From positions 1 to 64,000 of the forward strand of contig NZ_STFX01000006.1 in assembly GCF_005222915.1 (NCBI RefSeq): DNA of 64,000 bases, read 5' to 3'. Numbering within the stretch: position 1 is the stretch's first letter; each line of letters starts with the position of its first letter. The notes under the pieces were generated by a model, which was not told where the DNA came from, did not search any database, and worked only from the letters and a program-made list of their open reading frames with translations. Below are positions 33,456 through 41,864 of this stretch, in pieces. Made by a program: the position numbers and the translations under genes. This stretch comes from Rhizobium sp. FKL33 (lineage in GTDB: Bacteria; Pseudomonadota; Alphaproteobacteria; Rhizobiales; Rhizobiaceae).

Positions 33456-34370
33456 TCAGCGTCCTCTGCGGCGACGATTGAGTATGAAGATGAACATCGA
33501 GGTCATCGCGATGGAGATCAGCAGCAGCAGCACCGAATAGGCGGACGACCAGCCCATGTTGAAGCTTTCGAAGGACTGCTTGTTGAGCTCCACCGCCACC
33601 AGACGCGTCGTCTGGCCCGGGCCGCCCTTGGTCATGGGGATGACGAGGTCGAGCGTCTTGAAGCTGTCGATGGTCCGCAGGAGGATGCCGAGCATCAGGA
33701 TGAATTTGCCATGATGCCAGATCACCAGCGAGATGCGCTTCGGCCAGGAAAGGCGATCGATTTCGGCGGCCTCCAGCTCCGCCTTCGGCACCGAGCCGAG
33801 GGCTGCGAGCGTCATCAGCGTCATGAACGGCGTCCACATCCAGCAATCGACCGCGAGCACCGCCCAGAAGGCGATCTGCGGATTGCCGAGGAAATCGATC
33901 GTGCCGGTTGGCGACAACCATCCGACCAGCGCGTTCAGAACGCCGAAAGTCGGGTCATAGATGAAGCGGAAGAAGGTGCCGGTGGCGACGGGGGTCAGCA
34001 CCATGGGCGTGAACAGCAAGGTCAACGCCAATTTGCGGCCGGGCATCTCCTTGGAGCCCCAAAACAGAAAGCCGAGCAGAATGCCAAGCGCGGTCTGAAT
34101 GCCGACGCCCACGCCGACGAACAGGAAGGTTCGGCCGAGATCGCCCCAAATGCCATTCCGGTTGCGGAAAATATCCTGGAAATTCCGGAAGCCGAAGAAT
34201 TCGGGCGGCGTGCCGTTCAGCAGCGAGAATTTGTGAAAGGAAAGTCCCAGCAGCCAGAGCGTCGGGATCGTGTTGAACACGATGAAGAAAGCGAGCACCG
34301 GAGCCAGGAGCGCAAAGATAATGACGCGCCTGTCGTCCTTGAACGCCGAGGGCGGTTTCGTTGACGCCAT
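33456..34370 (-). CDS. Polyol ABC transporter permease (MalF type)
   Basis: A 304-residue permease with six predicted transmembrane segments and the MalF-class N-terminus (IIFALLAPVLAFFIVFNTIPTLWLLGLSFHKF). The coupling loop AAEIDRLSWPKRISLVIWHHGK near residue 216 has the EAA-like pattern. It is separated from the binding-protein gene upstream by a 182-base gap containing a strong hairpin, a common device for keeping permease expression below that of the binding protein. Confidence 0.9.
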   Translation of the reverse strand: MASTKPPSAFKDDRRVIIFALLAPVLAFFIVFNTIPTLWLLGLSFHKFSLLNGTPPEFFGFRNFQDIFRNRNGIWGDLGRTFLFVGVGVGIQTALGILLGFLFWGSKEMPGRKLALTLLFTPMVLTPVATGTFFRFIYDPTFGVLNALVGWLSPTGTIDFLGNPQIAFWAVLAVDCWMWTPFMTLMTLAALGSVPKAELEAAEIDRLSWPKRISLVIWHHGKFILMLGILLRTIDSFKTLDLVIPMTKGGPGQTTRLVAVELNKQSFESFNMGWSSAYSVLLLLISIAMTSMFIFILNRRRRGR

Positions 34371-34441
34371 GATGTTCCATCCATTGAAGACAACGCCCGC
34401 CTATCCGCAAATGTCTTGGGCGCGCGCGTCTGTTCGGGGTT

Positions 34442-34474
34442 GGCGGCGGCCGGGAGGTCATACCGACCGCCGCC
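34442..34474 (-). repeat. GC-rich hairpin between binding protein and permease genes
   Basis: GGCGGCGG at 34442-34449 pairs with CCGCCGCC at 34467-34474, with a further GGT/ACC pair in the loop. It lies in the 182-base gap after the binding-protein stop. Such structures often protect the 3' end of the binding-protein mRNA or attenuate readthrough. No T-run follows, so full termination is unlikely. Confidence 0.6.
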
Positions 34475-34552
34475 GGGAGGGACGCTTGAACAAAGGCCGG
34501 GTCCGCCGGTCGCCTCGTCGGCGACCAGCAGATATCCCGAGGTTGCGAAACC

Positions 34553-36043
34553 TCAGAGACTGGCGGCCGAGCAGGCGTCGGAGGGACCTTCCTTGGCGAA
34601 ACCATCGTCATAGAGGATTTGCTGCTGCTGGCAGGCGATATAGTCGAGCGCCTGCTTGGCCGAGGCCGTCGAGCCGGTCATGTAGGAGGTGAAACCCTCC
34701 TGCTGGACAGCGAGCATTTCCGAGTAACGCGGATGGTGCCAGAAGTCGCGCGAGCGGCCGGTTTCCAGCATGAACTTGTAGGCGCGGTTCCACGGATTGA
34801 TCTTGTCGAAATCCGGATTGGAGAGCGTCGCCTTGTCGGTGGGGTTGCCGCCGCGCTTGGCGAATTCCAGCGTGGTTTCCGGCAGATACCACCAGTTCAT
34901 GAAGTCGATGGCGACGCGCATCTTCTCGTCGTCATTGAAGGCGTTGAGCACCCAGGGCTGGCCGCCCATGCAATAGATGCGCTTGGCCTGATCGCCCTTG
35001 CCGAATTTCGGCGGCGGCACGACGAGCACCTTGTCCTTGTTCTCGGGGGTGATCATGGCGAGGCCGACGGCCGCCCATTGCAGGCAGGTCGCCACCTTGC
35101 CCTGGGTCCAGACGTCGATTTCCTCGGCGATACCGAAATTGGTCGCGCCCGGCGGCATGTATTTGAGCCAGGATTTGTAGAGTTCCATGGCCTTGGCGTT
35201 TTCGTCGGTGTTGAGAATGCCTTCGACCTGTCCGGTGTTCGGATCCCAGATGTCGCCGCCGCGGCTCCACATGATCGAGAGCTGCGGGCAGGTGCAGAAG
35301 TCGTAGACGCGGCTGTATTGCCATGCGGCGCCCCAGAGACCCTGATCCGGACGCGTGAAGAACTCCATGATCTTCTCGTAGTCTTCGGCGTTGAGGTTCT
35401 CGTATTCCTCGAAGGTCGAGGGGAGCTTCATATTGTATTTGGCCTGGAAGGCGGCCTGTTCCTTGGGGTCCTCGACGAGGTCCTTGCGGACGTAAAGCGC
35501 CTTGGTGTCGCCTTCCTGCGGCAGGCCCCAGATCTGGTCGCTGCCATCGGGATATTTCATATAGGTGTTGACGACAGTGTCGGAATACCAGTCGAGCTGC
35601 AGGTTCTTGTTCTTGGCGATGATGTCGTTGAGCTGCAGGATCCAGCCGGGCTTGGCGAGCGCGCCGAGCCACTGGCTGTCGGAAATGATGATGTTGTATT
35701 CCTGGCTCTTGGTCGCGAGCGAGGTCGCGGCCTTCTGGAACAGATCCGAGAACGGCGCCTCGGCAAAGCCGAAGCTGACGTCGTAGCCGTATCTTTCCTT
35801 CACATAGTCGGCAAACAGCGGCGACATCTTCACGCCGAGCGAAGACGGCAGCCAGCCGGCAATGCCGAGAATGTTCATTTCGATCTTCTTGCCTGCCAGC
35901 GGATGGCTTTCGGCAGCCATCAGCCGGTTGATGAACGGCGCGGACATTGCGCCGGAAAGACCGGCGACCGCCGCGCCTTTCAGTATCGTTCTTCTCGGCA
36001 CGACAAAGCGCGCGCCGGTCTTGTCACCGGAATCCACAGTCAT
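34553..36043 (-). CDS. Polyol ABC transporter solute-binding protein, Tat-type export
   Basis: A 496-residue extracytoplasmic binding protein of the GlpV-like branch. The N-terminus PRRTILKGAAVAGLSGAMSAPFI is a twin-arginine signal. The mature part begins near HPLAGKKIEMNILGIAGWLPSS. Conserved blocks include DSQWLGALAKPGWILQLND near residue 145, GLPQEGDTKALYVRKD near 195, WTQGKVATCLQWAAVG near 320 and GGQPWVLNAF near 375. It has a strong GGGAGGAG ribosome site before the ATG at 36043 and is the first gene of the polyol operon. Similar architecture to the rhizobial glycerol system suggests a small polyol or triose ligand. The exact ligand is unknown. Confidence 0.9.
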   Translation of the reverse strand: MTVDSGDKTGARFVVPRRTILKGAAVAGLSGAMSAPFINRLMAAESHPLAGKKIEMNILGIAGWLPSSLGVKMSPLFADYVKERYGYDVSFGFAEAPFSDLFQKAATSLATKSQEYNIIISDSQWLGALAKPGWILQLNDIIAKNKNLQLDWYSDTVVNTYMKYPDGSDQIWGLPQEGDTKALYVRKDLVEDPKEQAAFQAKYNMKLPSTFEEYENLNAEDYEKIMEFFTRPDQGLWGAAWQYSRVYDFCTCPQLSIMWSRGGDIWDPNTGQVEGILNTDENAKAMELYKSWLKYMPPGATNFGIAEEIDVWTQGKVATCLQWAAVGLAMITPENKDKVLVVPPPKFGKGDQAKRIYCMGGQPWVLNAFNDDEKMRVAIDFMNWWYLPETTLEFAKRGGNPTDKATLSNPDFDKINPWNRAYKFMLETGRSRDFWHHPRYSEMLAVQQEGFTSYMTGSTASAKQALDYIACQQQQILYDDGFAKEGPSDACSAASL

Positions 36044-36134
36044 TGAGATCTCCTCCCGAAATGCCGCCCTCGGCTCCTCCCGCGGCGGCGATGCGTGACT
36101 TTAGCGGTTCCTAACCAGTCACTTTGACATTTGT

Positions 36135-36168
36135 TGATCATGTCCCGTATTTTGTCAATACACGATCA
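36135..36168 (-). promoter_or_regulatory. Candidate promoter and SorC operator of the polyol operon
   Basis: On the minus strand a perfect TTGACA (plus-strand 36153-36158) lies about 110 bases before the first gene. It sits inside a nested inverted repeat: outer arms TGATCATG (36135-36142) and CACGATCA (36161-36168, one mismatch) and inner arms GTATT/AATAC (36147-36151 and 36157-36161). A regulator bound here would cover the -35 element. The SorC-DhaK protein is the obvious candidate, since no other regulator is encoded in the operon. No good -10 was identified at 17 bases. Confidence 0.5.
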
Positions 36169-36170
36169 TG

Positions 36171-36486
36171 AGGCATTGGAATAATCTGGCGAAGCCGACT
36201 GGAGGCGCCAGTCTGCTCTCTTTGAAATTTTTAGGTTTTCACCCGCGTCAGGCGCACAAAATTCCCGCCTCGAACCCGCAGGAGCTTGCGACGGATTTCA
36301 ACATCCGCGTTTTCCGTCAGATTTCACTGGGACGGTCCAAAAGACGAAGGACATTTCGACGCTCGATTTCGACTTGTTCTTCAACGTCGACAATGATGGC
36401 GCTAAAGATCCGCTTATTCAGACCGAGAGCCAGGTTTCTGGCGCGCTGATCCCTGCGCGCCTCTGAACAAACATGGTTTTCTGATC
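36171..36486. other. Intergenic region with possible decayed coding sequence
   Basis: About 300 bases separate the polyol promoter from the end of the glycerate kinase gene. On the plus strand, one frame from about 36290 to a TGA at 36464-36466 reads like protein (DFTGTVQKTKDIS, then LDFDLFFNVDNDGAKD), and the frame just before it (NPQELATDFNIRVF) also looks coding, shifted by one base. There is no start codon with a ribosome site, and I recognise no family. It may be the tail of a lost gene or chance. Confidence 0.3.
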
Positions 36487-37758
36487 TCAGCTGACCGCAG
36501 GCGGCAGCACGAGAATGGCGCGGAAATCATTGACATTGGTCAGGGTTGGACCTGTCACGACCTGCCCATCGACGGCCGCGAAAAAGGAATGGGCGTCGTT
36601 GCGCCGAAGCGCATGCCGTGGATCGACGCCGCGTTCCTTCGCTGTCTTCAGCAGCTCCGGCCCAAAGACGGCGCCGGCCACTTCGGCTGCACCATCCACG
36701 CCATCGGTATCGCAAGCCAAAGCATGAATGCCCTCCGCTCCCTGGAGCGCAATGGCCAATGACAGGCAGAACTCGGCATTCGGGCCGCCGATACCATCCC
36801 CACGCCGCGTGACCGTGAGTTCTCCGCCGGACAAAAGCAGGATCGGCGCATCCCCTGCCTTCATGCCGGCCTGGAGAGCGAGGGCCTCTCTCGCCTGAGC
36901 TTCCGCAACCACCCGCGCCTCCCCTTCCAGCGCGTCGCCGAGCAGGCGCACATCGCAACCGGCTTGCATGGCAAGCGCCGCGGCCGCCTCCAGCGATTGC
37001 CGTGGCGCGGCATAGATGACGTTGCGAACGCGCGCCAGGCGTGGATCATCGGGCTGCGCCACGCCGGAGCCGCGGGAAAGCGCCTCGCGGATCGACGGGG
37101 GGACATTGATCTTCCATCGATCGATGACCGCGAGGGCATCCTCCGGCGTCGAGGGATCGCCGACGGTTGGTCCCGAGCCGATGAAAGCCGGATCGTCTCC
37201 CGGCACATCCGAAATCATCAGCGCAAGCAGTTCCGCCGGAAAGGCGGCAGCCGCCAATTGCCCACCCTTGACCCGGCTCAGATGCTTGCGGACCGTGTTC
37301 ATCCGGTCGATCGGCGCGCCGGAGGCCAAGAGCGCCTGATTGACGGCCTGTTTCTCGGCCAAGGAGACGCCCGTCACGGGCTGAACCAGCAGCGCCGAAG
37401 CGCCGCCGGAAATCAACGCCAGAACGAAATCGGCCTCGCCGGCGGTTTCGACCAAGGCAAGCATGCGGACCGTCGCCTCGAGCCCGGCCAGATCGGGAAC
37501 GGGATGGGCGGCCTCCACGATCTCGATGCCCCGGCAAGGCCTCCCATAGCCGTAGCGTGTGATGACGAGGCCTTCGCAGGGTCCCCAGGCTGCCTCGACC
37601 GCCTCGGCCATGCGCGCGCTCGCCTTGCCGGCGCCGACGACGATGACACGTCCTTTCGGTTTTTCCGGCAGGAAATCCTTGAGCGACCGCATGGGGTCAG
37701 CGACTTCCACGGCCCGGTCGAACAGGCTTCGAAGAAAGAGATCCGGTCGATCGATCAT
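36487..37758 (-). CDS. Glycerate 2-kinase, MOFRL family
   Basis: A 423-residue kinase of the GckA/TtuD type that phosphorylates D-glycerate to 2-phosphoglycerate. The N-terminal nucleotide-binding domain shows VIVVGAGKASARMAEA near residue 38 and LISGGASALL near 112. VPGDDPAFIGSGPTVGDPSTP near 188 is a family hallmark. The C-terminal MOFRL part contains LLLSGGELTVT and ALACDTDGVDGAAE. The ATG at 37758 overlaps the LacI stop (ATGA). It would carry the end product of the operon's pathway into glycolysis, so the pathway probably yields glycerate, hydroxypyruvate or tartronate semialdehyde. Confidence 0.92.
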   Translation of the reverse strand: MIDRPDLFLRSLFDRAVEVADPMRSLKDFLPEKPKGRVIVVGAGKASARMAEAVEAAWGPCEGLVITRYGYGRPCRGIEIVEAAHPVPDLAGLEATVRMLALVETAGEADFVLALISGGASALLVQPVTGVSLAEKQAVNQALLASGAPIDRMNTVRKHLSRVKGGQLAAAAFPAELLALMISDVPGDDPAFIGSGPTVGDPSTPEDALAVIDRWKINVPPSIREALSRGSGVAQPDDPRLARVRNVIYAAPRQSLEAAAALAMQAGCDVRLLGDALEGEARVVAEAQAREALALQAGMKAGDAPILLLSGGELTVTRRGDGIGGPNAEFCLSLAIALQGAEGIHALACDTDGVDGAAEVAGAVFGPELLKTAKERGVDPRHALRRNDAHSFFAAVDGQVVTGPTLTNVNDFRAILVLPPAVS

Positions 37759-38771
37759 GCAACGTCCCTTATGCCGCTCGTATCGCGGATCACCAGGTCC
37801 ACGGCCGTCAGGGTCTCCGGCTGCGGGCGCTTCCCCTCCTCCAGCCAGTCCAATATCGTGGCGGCTATGCTTCGTCCGAACTCCGCGACCCCGCAATGCA
37901 CCGTCGAGAGGGCGGGAAACACCTGGCTGCATTCTTCGATATCGTCGAAGCCGACCATGCGGAAATCATGCCCCACAGTGCGGTTCAACTTCGCAAAGCC
38001 CGAGAGCATGCCGAGCGCCACCAGATCGTTGAAGCAGATCGCCGCATCGATGTCCGGATGCGTCCGCGTCAGTTCCTCTGCGGCCTCGCGGCCAAAAACG
38101 CGGCTTGCCCTGCCCGAAAGAACGAATGGCTCCATGCCGGCTTCGGCCAGAGCCTCGAAATAGCCTGTCATGCGTTCGCGCGTGACGGCGCGATCGGCAA
38201 GTCCGCCGACAAAGGCGATGCGCCGCGGCGAAAAGGACAAGAGATGCCGCGCGGCAAGCAGACTGCCCAGGCGATAATCGGGAGCGGCAAAGGGGAACTG
38301 TTCGACCCGAGGATCCACCTTGCGAAGCACTTGCATCGTGGGAATGCCGCCGCGGGCGATCGCGTCGAATGTTCCGCTGTCATCGCCATAGGCGGGCGAC
38401 AGCACGAGAGCGGAAACGCCATGCTCGATCATGGCGCCGACCACCTGGGCCTGCACTGCCGGATCCTCGTCGGTATTGGCGACCACGGTCGCGTAACCGC
38501 GCTGGGACAACGCCATCTGCAGCGAAGTGGCGAATTCGGTGAAGAAAGGGTTGCGGAGATCGTTGATGACGAGGCCGATCAGACCGACATTCGACGAGCG
38601 AAGGTTGGCGGCGGCCCGGTTGTAGACATAACCAACCTTGTCCATGGCCTCGCGTACGAGGCGGCGCGTCTCCTCCTTGACCAGCGGGCTGTTCTGCAAG
38701 ACGAGGCTGACGGTGGATTTTGAAATCCCCGCCACGCGCGCCACGTCGATGATCGTCGGCCGTCGCTCCAT
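37755..38771 (-). CDS. LacI-family transcription repressor
   Basis: A 338-residue LacI-type regulator. TIIDVARVAGISKSTVSLVLQNSPLV is the helix-turn-helix, followed by the hinge helix RAAANLRSSNVGLIGLVI. The periplasmic-binding-protein-like effector domain includes FNDLVALGMLSGF and a MVGFDDIEE block. The ATG at 38771 is used; a TTG at 38780 is the alternative. It is encoded inside the 15-gene catabolic operon. The two mirrored palindromes at the operon promoter (53288-53320) have the CG centre of LacI-family operators and are its likely target, giving self-controlled induction by the substrate or an intermediate. Confidence 0.92.
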   Translation of the reverse strand: MERRPTIIDVARVAGISKSTVSLVLQNSPLVKEETRRLVREAMDKVGYVYNRAAANLRSSNVGLIGLVINDLRNPFFTEFATSLQMALSQRGYATVVANTDEDPAVQAQVVGAMIEHGVSALVLSPAYGDDSGTFDAIARGGIPTMQVLRKVDPRVEQFPFAAPDYRLGSLLAARHLLSFSPRRIAFVGGLADRAVTRERMTGYFEALAEAGMEPFVLSGRASRVFGREAAEELTRTHPDIDAAICFNDLVALGMLSGFAKLNRTVGHDFRMVGFDDIEECSQVFPALSTVHCGVAEFGRSIAATILDWLEEGKRPQPETLTAVDLVIRDTSGIRDVA

Positions 38772-38776
38772 GCCCG

Positions 38777-39940
38777 TCAATATACCCCGTTCAGTTCCAG
38801 CAAGACCCGCATCCTTCTCACGGCAAGCTCCGGATCGGCAAGCAGATTTGCCTGGTCCGCCAGCCGGAAAACCTCGGCATAGTGGAGGATGTCGCGGCTC
38901 GACTGGAAGCCGGCCGGCATAATGAAATGCCGCTGGTGGCCATTCAGCCAGGCGAGAAAAGCGATGCCGGCTTTATAGAAGCGGGTTGGCGCGCGGAAGA
39001 TTTCACGGCTGAGCGGCACGGTTGGCGCGAGCAGGCGGTGATAGGTTTCGAGGTCGCCGGTAGCAAGAGCGTCAAGCGCCTGCGACGCTGCGGGCGCGAT
39101 TGCGGCAAAGATGCCGAGAAGCGCATGCGAATAATGCTGGCCATCGCCGGCGATCAGGTCGGCATAGTTGAAGTCGTCGCCGGTGTAGAGCCGCACGCCG
39201 TCTGGCAGACGGGCGCGAAAACCCTCTTCATGCGCCTGGTCCAGCAGCGAGATCTTGATGCCGTCTACCTTACCGGGATTCTCGCGGATGAGGCCGAGAA
39301 CAAAATCGCTGGCTTCCGCGACGTTCTCACTGCCCCAATAGCTCTTGAGCGCGGGATCGAACATGTCGCCCAACCAATGCAGGATTACGGGCTCGCGCGC
39401 GCCATCAATCAGCCGCCGATAGACGGCGCGATAGATCTCGGGGCCCGCGCCCATGGCGGGAAAGGCGCGGGACGCCATCAGAATCAACTGCCCGCCGGCG
39501 GCCTCTATGGCCTCGGCTTGCGTCTCATAGGCGGCGGCGATCTTGTCGGCGGTGGTCAGGTCAGCAGGAGCCAGGTGGTCTGTGCCCGCCCCGCAGGCGA
39601 CGCGCGGCATCATCGGATGCGCCTTGGCCGCCGCCATTGTGCGTTGGATGAGTTCCAGCGCCGTCGGCCAGTCGACGCCCATGCCCCGTTGAGCGGTGTC
39701 CATCGCCTCTGCAAGCCCCAGGCCCTGATCCCAGAGGGAGGTGCGGAAGGCGAGCGTGCCGTCCCAGTCGACCGCCGGACGCCCATCCCAGGGATTGCGT
39801 TCGCGAAGCGGGTCAGAGACGACATGGGCCGCGGCAAAGGCGGTGCGAGTCAGCTGACGGGTGGGCGCACGGAGTGTCAGAGGCGTTCCGGTCAGACGAT
39901 AGTCCTCGATGCGGCAATCGGCAGTGGGCAGGGCGATCAT
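38777..39940 (-). CDS. DUF993 protein, TIM-barrel type
   Basis: A 387-residue protein of the DUF993 family, which is related in fold to dihydrodipicolinate synthase-like aldolases. Recognisable parts are the HVVSDP-ERNPWDGRPAVDWDGTLAFR start, GLGLAEAMDTAQRGMG, VACGAGTDHL, VILHWLGDMFDPALKSYWGS, and DGIKISLLD with a possible Schiff-base Lys. Its biochemical function is not established to my knowledge. In this operon an aldol or retro-aldol cleavage giving a C3 acid for glycerate kinase would make sense (inference). The start at ATG 39940 overlaps the Dabb gene stop (ATGA). Confidence 0.8.
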   Translation of the reverse strand: MIALPTADCRIEDYRLTGTPLTLRAPTRQLTRTAFAAAHVVSDPLRERNPWDGRPAVDWDGTLAFRTSLWDQGLGLAEAMDTAQRGMGVDWPTALELIQRTMAAAKAHPMMPRVACGAGTDHLAPADLTTADKIAAAYETQAEAIEAAGGQLILMASRAFPAMGAGPEIYRAVYRRLIDGAREPVILHWLGDMFDPALKSYWGSENVAEASDFVLGLIRENPGKVDGIKISLLDQAHEEGFRARLPDGVRLYTGDDFNYADLIAGDGQHYSHALLGIFAAIAPAASQALDALATGDLETYHRLLAPTVPLSREIFRAPTRFYKAGIAFLAWLNGHQRHFIMPAGFQSSRDILHYAEVFRLADQANLLADPELAVRRMRVLLELNGVY

Positions 39941-40266
39941 TGCGGGTATCCTTGAGTTTGGACGGGGAGGTCGAAGACGAGAATGCCGTCGAGTCCGCCC
40001 TCGGCTTGAGCAACCAGACGCGCCCCGAAGCGCTTGTGATCCGGGTGTAGCTGATAAGCTTCGAGCGCCGCCCAATCGGCGAAATCGGCGACAAAACCGT
40101 GCAGATAGCCGCGTTCGATGCGCTCCGGGCTTTCGCTGCGGCCAGAGGTGATCGACAAGAGACCGGGCAGCTTGCCTTCGATCCGATGCAGTTCCGCGAA
40201 GAGGTCGTCGATGACGGCAGCGGACACCGTCGACTGGAAACGAACGAGCACGATGTGGCGGATCAT
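39937..40266 (-). CDS. Dabb-domain stress-responsive barrel protein
   Basis: A 109-residue dimeric alpha/beta barrel protein (Dabb, PF07876). IRHIVLVRF at the start, LPGLLSITSGRSESPE near residue 33, and YQLHPDHKRF near 70 are typical. Such small proteins occur as helpers or cyclases/hydrolases next to oxidoreductases. It overlaps the GMC dehydrogenase upstream and the DUF993 gene downstream by ATGA, so it is translationally tied to both. The function here is unknown. Confidence 0.85.
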   Translation of the reverse strand: MIRHIVLVRFQSTVSAAVIDDLFAELHRIEGKLPGLLSITSGRSESPERIERGYLHGFVADFADWAALEAYQLHPDHKRFGARLVAQAEGGLDGILVFDLPVQTQGYPQ

Positions 40267-41855
40267 GACATGGCTCCGTGCTCGGCCTTGATCATGTCGG
40301 CAGCCTTTTCGGCGATCATGATGGTCGGCGCATTGGTGTTGGAGGAGATAAGCGTGGGCATGATCGAGGCGTCGATGACGCGAAGGCCTGCGACGCCATT
40401 GAAACGCAGCCGCGGATCGACGACGGCTGCGGGATCCGCCCCCATCCTGCAGGTCCCGGCAGGATGATGATCCGTCTTCGAATGGCGGCAGGCATAATTG
40501 AAAAAGTCCTGATCGCTCTGGACATCGGGTCCCGGAAGCCGTTCGGCCTTCACAAAGGGCTTCAACGCATCCTGACGCATGATGTCCCGGGCCATCTTCA
40601 AGCCGCGGATCGACATATCGCGATCATGCGGATCAGCCCAGTAGTTGGGATCGATCAGGGGCGCGGAGAGCGGGTCGGCCGATGCGAGCCGGACAGTGCC
40701 TCTCGAGCGCGGCCTGAGATAGGCGGAATTCAGCGTCACGCCGCCATTCGCCATGGCCGCGACGCCCGCCTCGATGCCGGAGCCGAGGCCGAGATGGAAC
40801 TGGATATCCGGCGACCGCGCATCCGGATCGGCATACCAAAAGCCGCCGGTCTCGAACAGGCTCGAGGCGACCGGACCGCGCTTCGTCAGCAGGTATTGGA
40901 GACCGGCCAGCACGGAGAGATGCGGCTTGGCGAAGCGGTCATAAGTGTGAGGTCCGGTGCATTCCGCAATCACGAAGAGATCAAGATGGTCTTGCAGATT
41001 GGAGCCGACACCGGGCTGGTCAAAGACAACGGGGAGGCCCAACGAAGCGAGGTGATCCGCCGGTCCAATCCCCGACAGCATCAGGAGGCGCGGGCTGCCA
41101 ATCGCGCCGGAGGAAAGAAGCACCTCCCGGCCTGCCCTGATCACGCCCTCGCCTGCGAGCTCGACGCCGATTGCCCGGCCGCTTTCAACGACGAGCTTCA
41201 ACACCTGCGCATTGGTGCGGACGGTCAGATTGGGCCGCCGACGCGCGGGATTGAGATAGGCGATCGACGCCGATGAACGGCGAACATGGCGTTGCGTCAG
41301 CTGATAGTATCCGACGCCATCCTGCTTTTCGCCCGTCATGTCGCCGTTGAAGGGGATGCCGAGCTCTGCCGCCGCCTTGAAATAGGCCTCGCAGATCGGC
41401 AGGGGCGCCACGGGTTTGCTGACCCCGAGCGGACCGCCCTTGGCATGATAGCGATCGTCGAAACTGTCGTTGTCTTCGGCCTTGCGGAAATAGGGCAGCA
41501 CATCCTCGTAGGACCAGCCTTCGCAGCCCATCTGACGCCAGTCGTCATAGTCGAGCGCATTGCCGCGGGTGTAGATCTGCGCGTTGATGCTGGAGCCGCC
41601 GCCGATAACCTTGGCCTGGGTGTATCGGATCACCATGTCGTTCATGTGCCGCTGCGGAACCGTGTTCCATCCCCAGCTACCGATGCCCTTGGTCATCTTC
41701 GCAAAGCCCGCCGGCAGATGGTAGAAGGGATGCCAGTCGCGCCCGCCGGCTTCGAGCAGCAGCACGTTGAAATCGGGATTTTCAGAGAGCCGCGCCGCGA
41801 GCACCGATCCCGCCGAACCGCCACCGATTATAATGAAATCAATATCTTTTCTCAT
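40263..41855 (-). CDS. GMC oxidoreductase, choline-dehydrogenase-like
   Basis: A 530-residue FAD enzyme. The dinucleotide fold is FIIIGGGSAGSVLAARL near residue 7, the GMC signature VIGGGSSINAQIYTRGNALDYDDW near 83, GAIGSPRLLMLSGIG near 250, and the C-terminal catalytic region has HPAGTCRMG near 465 with NAPTIMIAEKAADM. It would oxidise an alcohol group and pass electrons to quinone or another acceptor. There is no signal peptide or iron-sulfur Cys motif. It is one of two GMC enzymes in the operon, which suggests two separate alcohol oxidations of the substrate. Confidence 0.9.
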   Translation of the reverse strand: MRKDIDFIIIGGGSAGSVLAARLSENPDFNVLLLEAGGRDWHPFYHLPAGFAKMTKGIGSWGWNTVPQRHMNDMVIRYTQAKVIGGGSSINAQIYTRGNALDYDDWRQMGCEGWSYEDVLPYFRKAEDNDSFDDRYHAKGGPLGVSKPVAPLPICEAYFKAAAELGIPFNGDMTGEKQDGVGYYQLTQRHVRRSSASIAYLNPARRRPNLTVRTNAQVLKLVVESGRAIGVELAGEGVIRAGREVLLSSGAIGSPRLLMLSGIGPADHLASLGLPVVFDQPGVGSNLQDHLDLFVIAECTGPHTYDRFAKPHLSVLAGLQYLLTKRGPVASSLFETGGFWYADPDARSPDIQFHLGLGSGIEAGVAAMANGGVTLNSAYLRPRSRGTVRLASADPLSAPLIDPNYWADPHDRDMSIRGLKMARDIMRQDALKPFVKAERLPGPDVQSDQDFFNYACRHSKTDHHPAGTCRMGADPAAVVDPRLRFNGVAGLRVIDASIMPTLISSNTNAPTIMIAEKAADMIKAEHGAMS

Positions 41856-41864
41856 AACATTCTC

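Noticed and set aside
36168-36449. 93-codon plus-strand frame before the glycerate kinase
   Set aside because: The C-terminal half is Arg/Ser-rich noise while a different frame looks more protein-like; no ribosome site, so not called as a gene.
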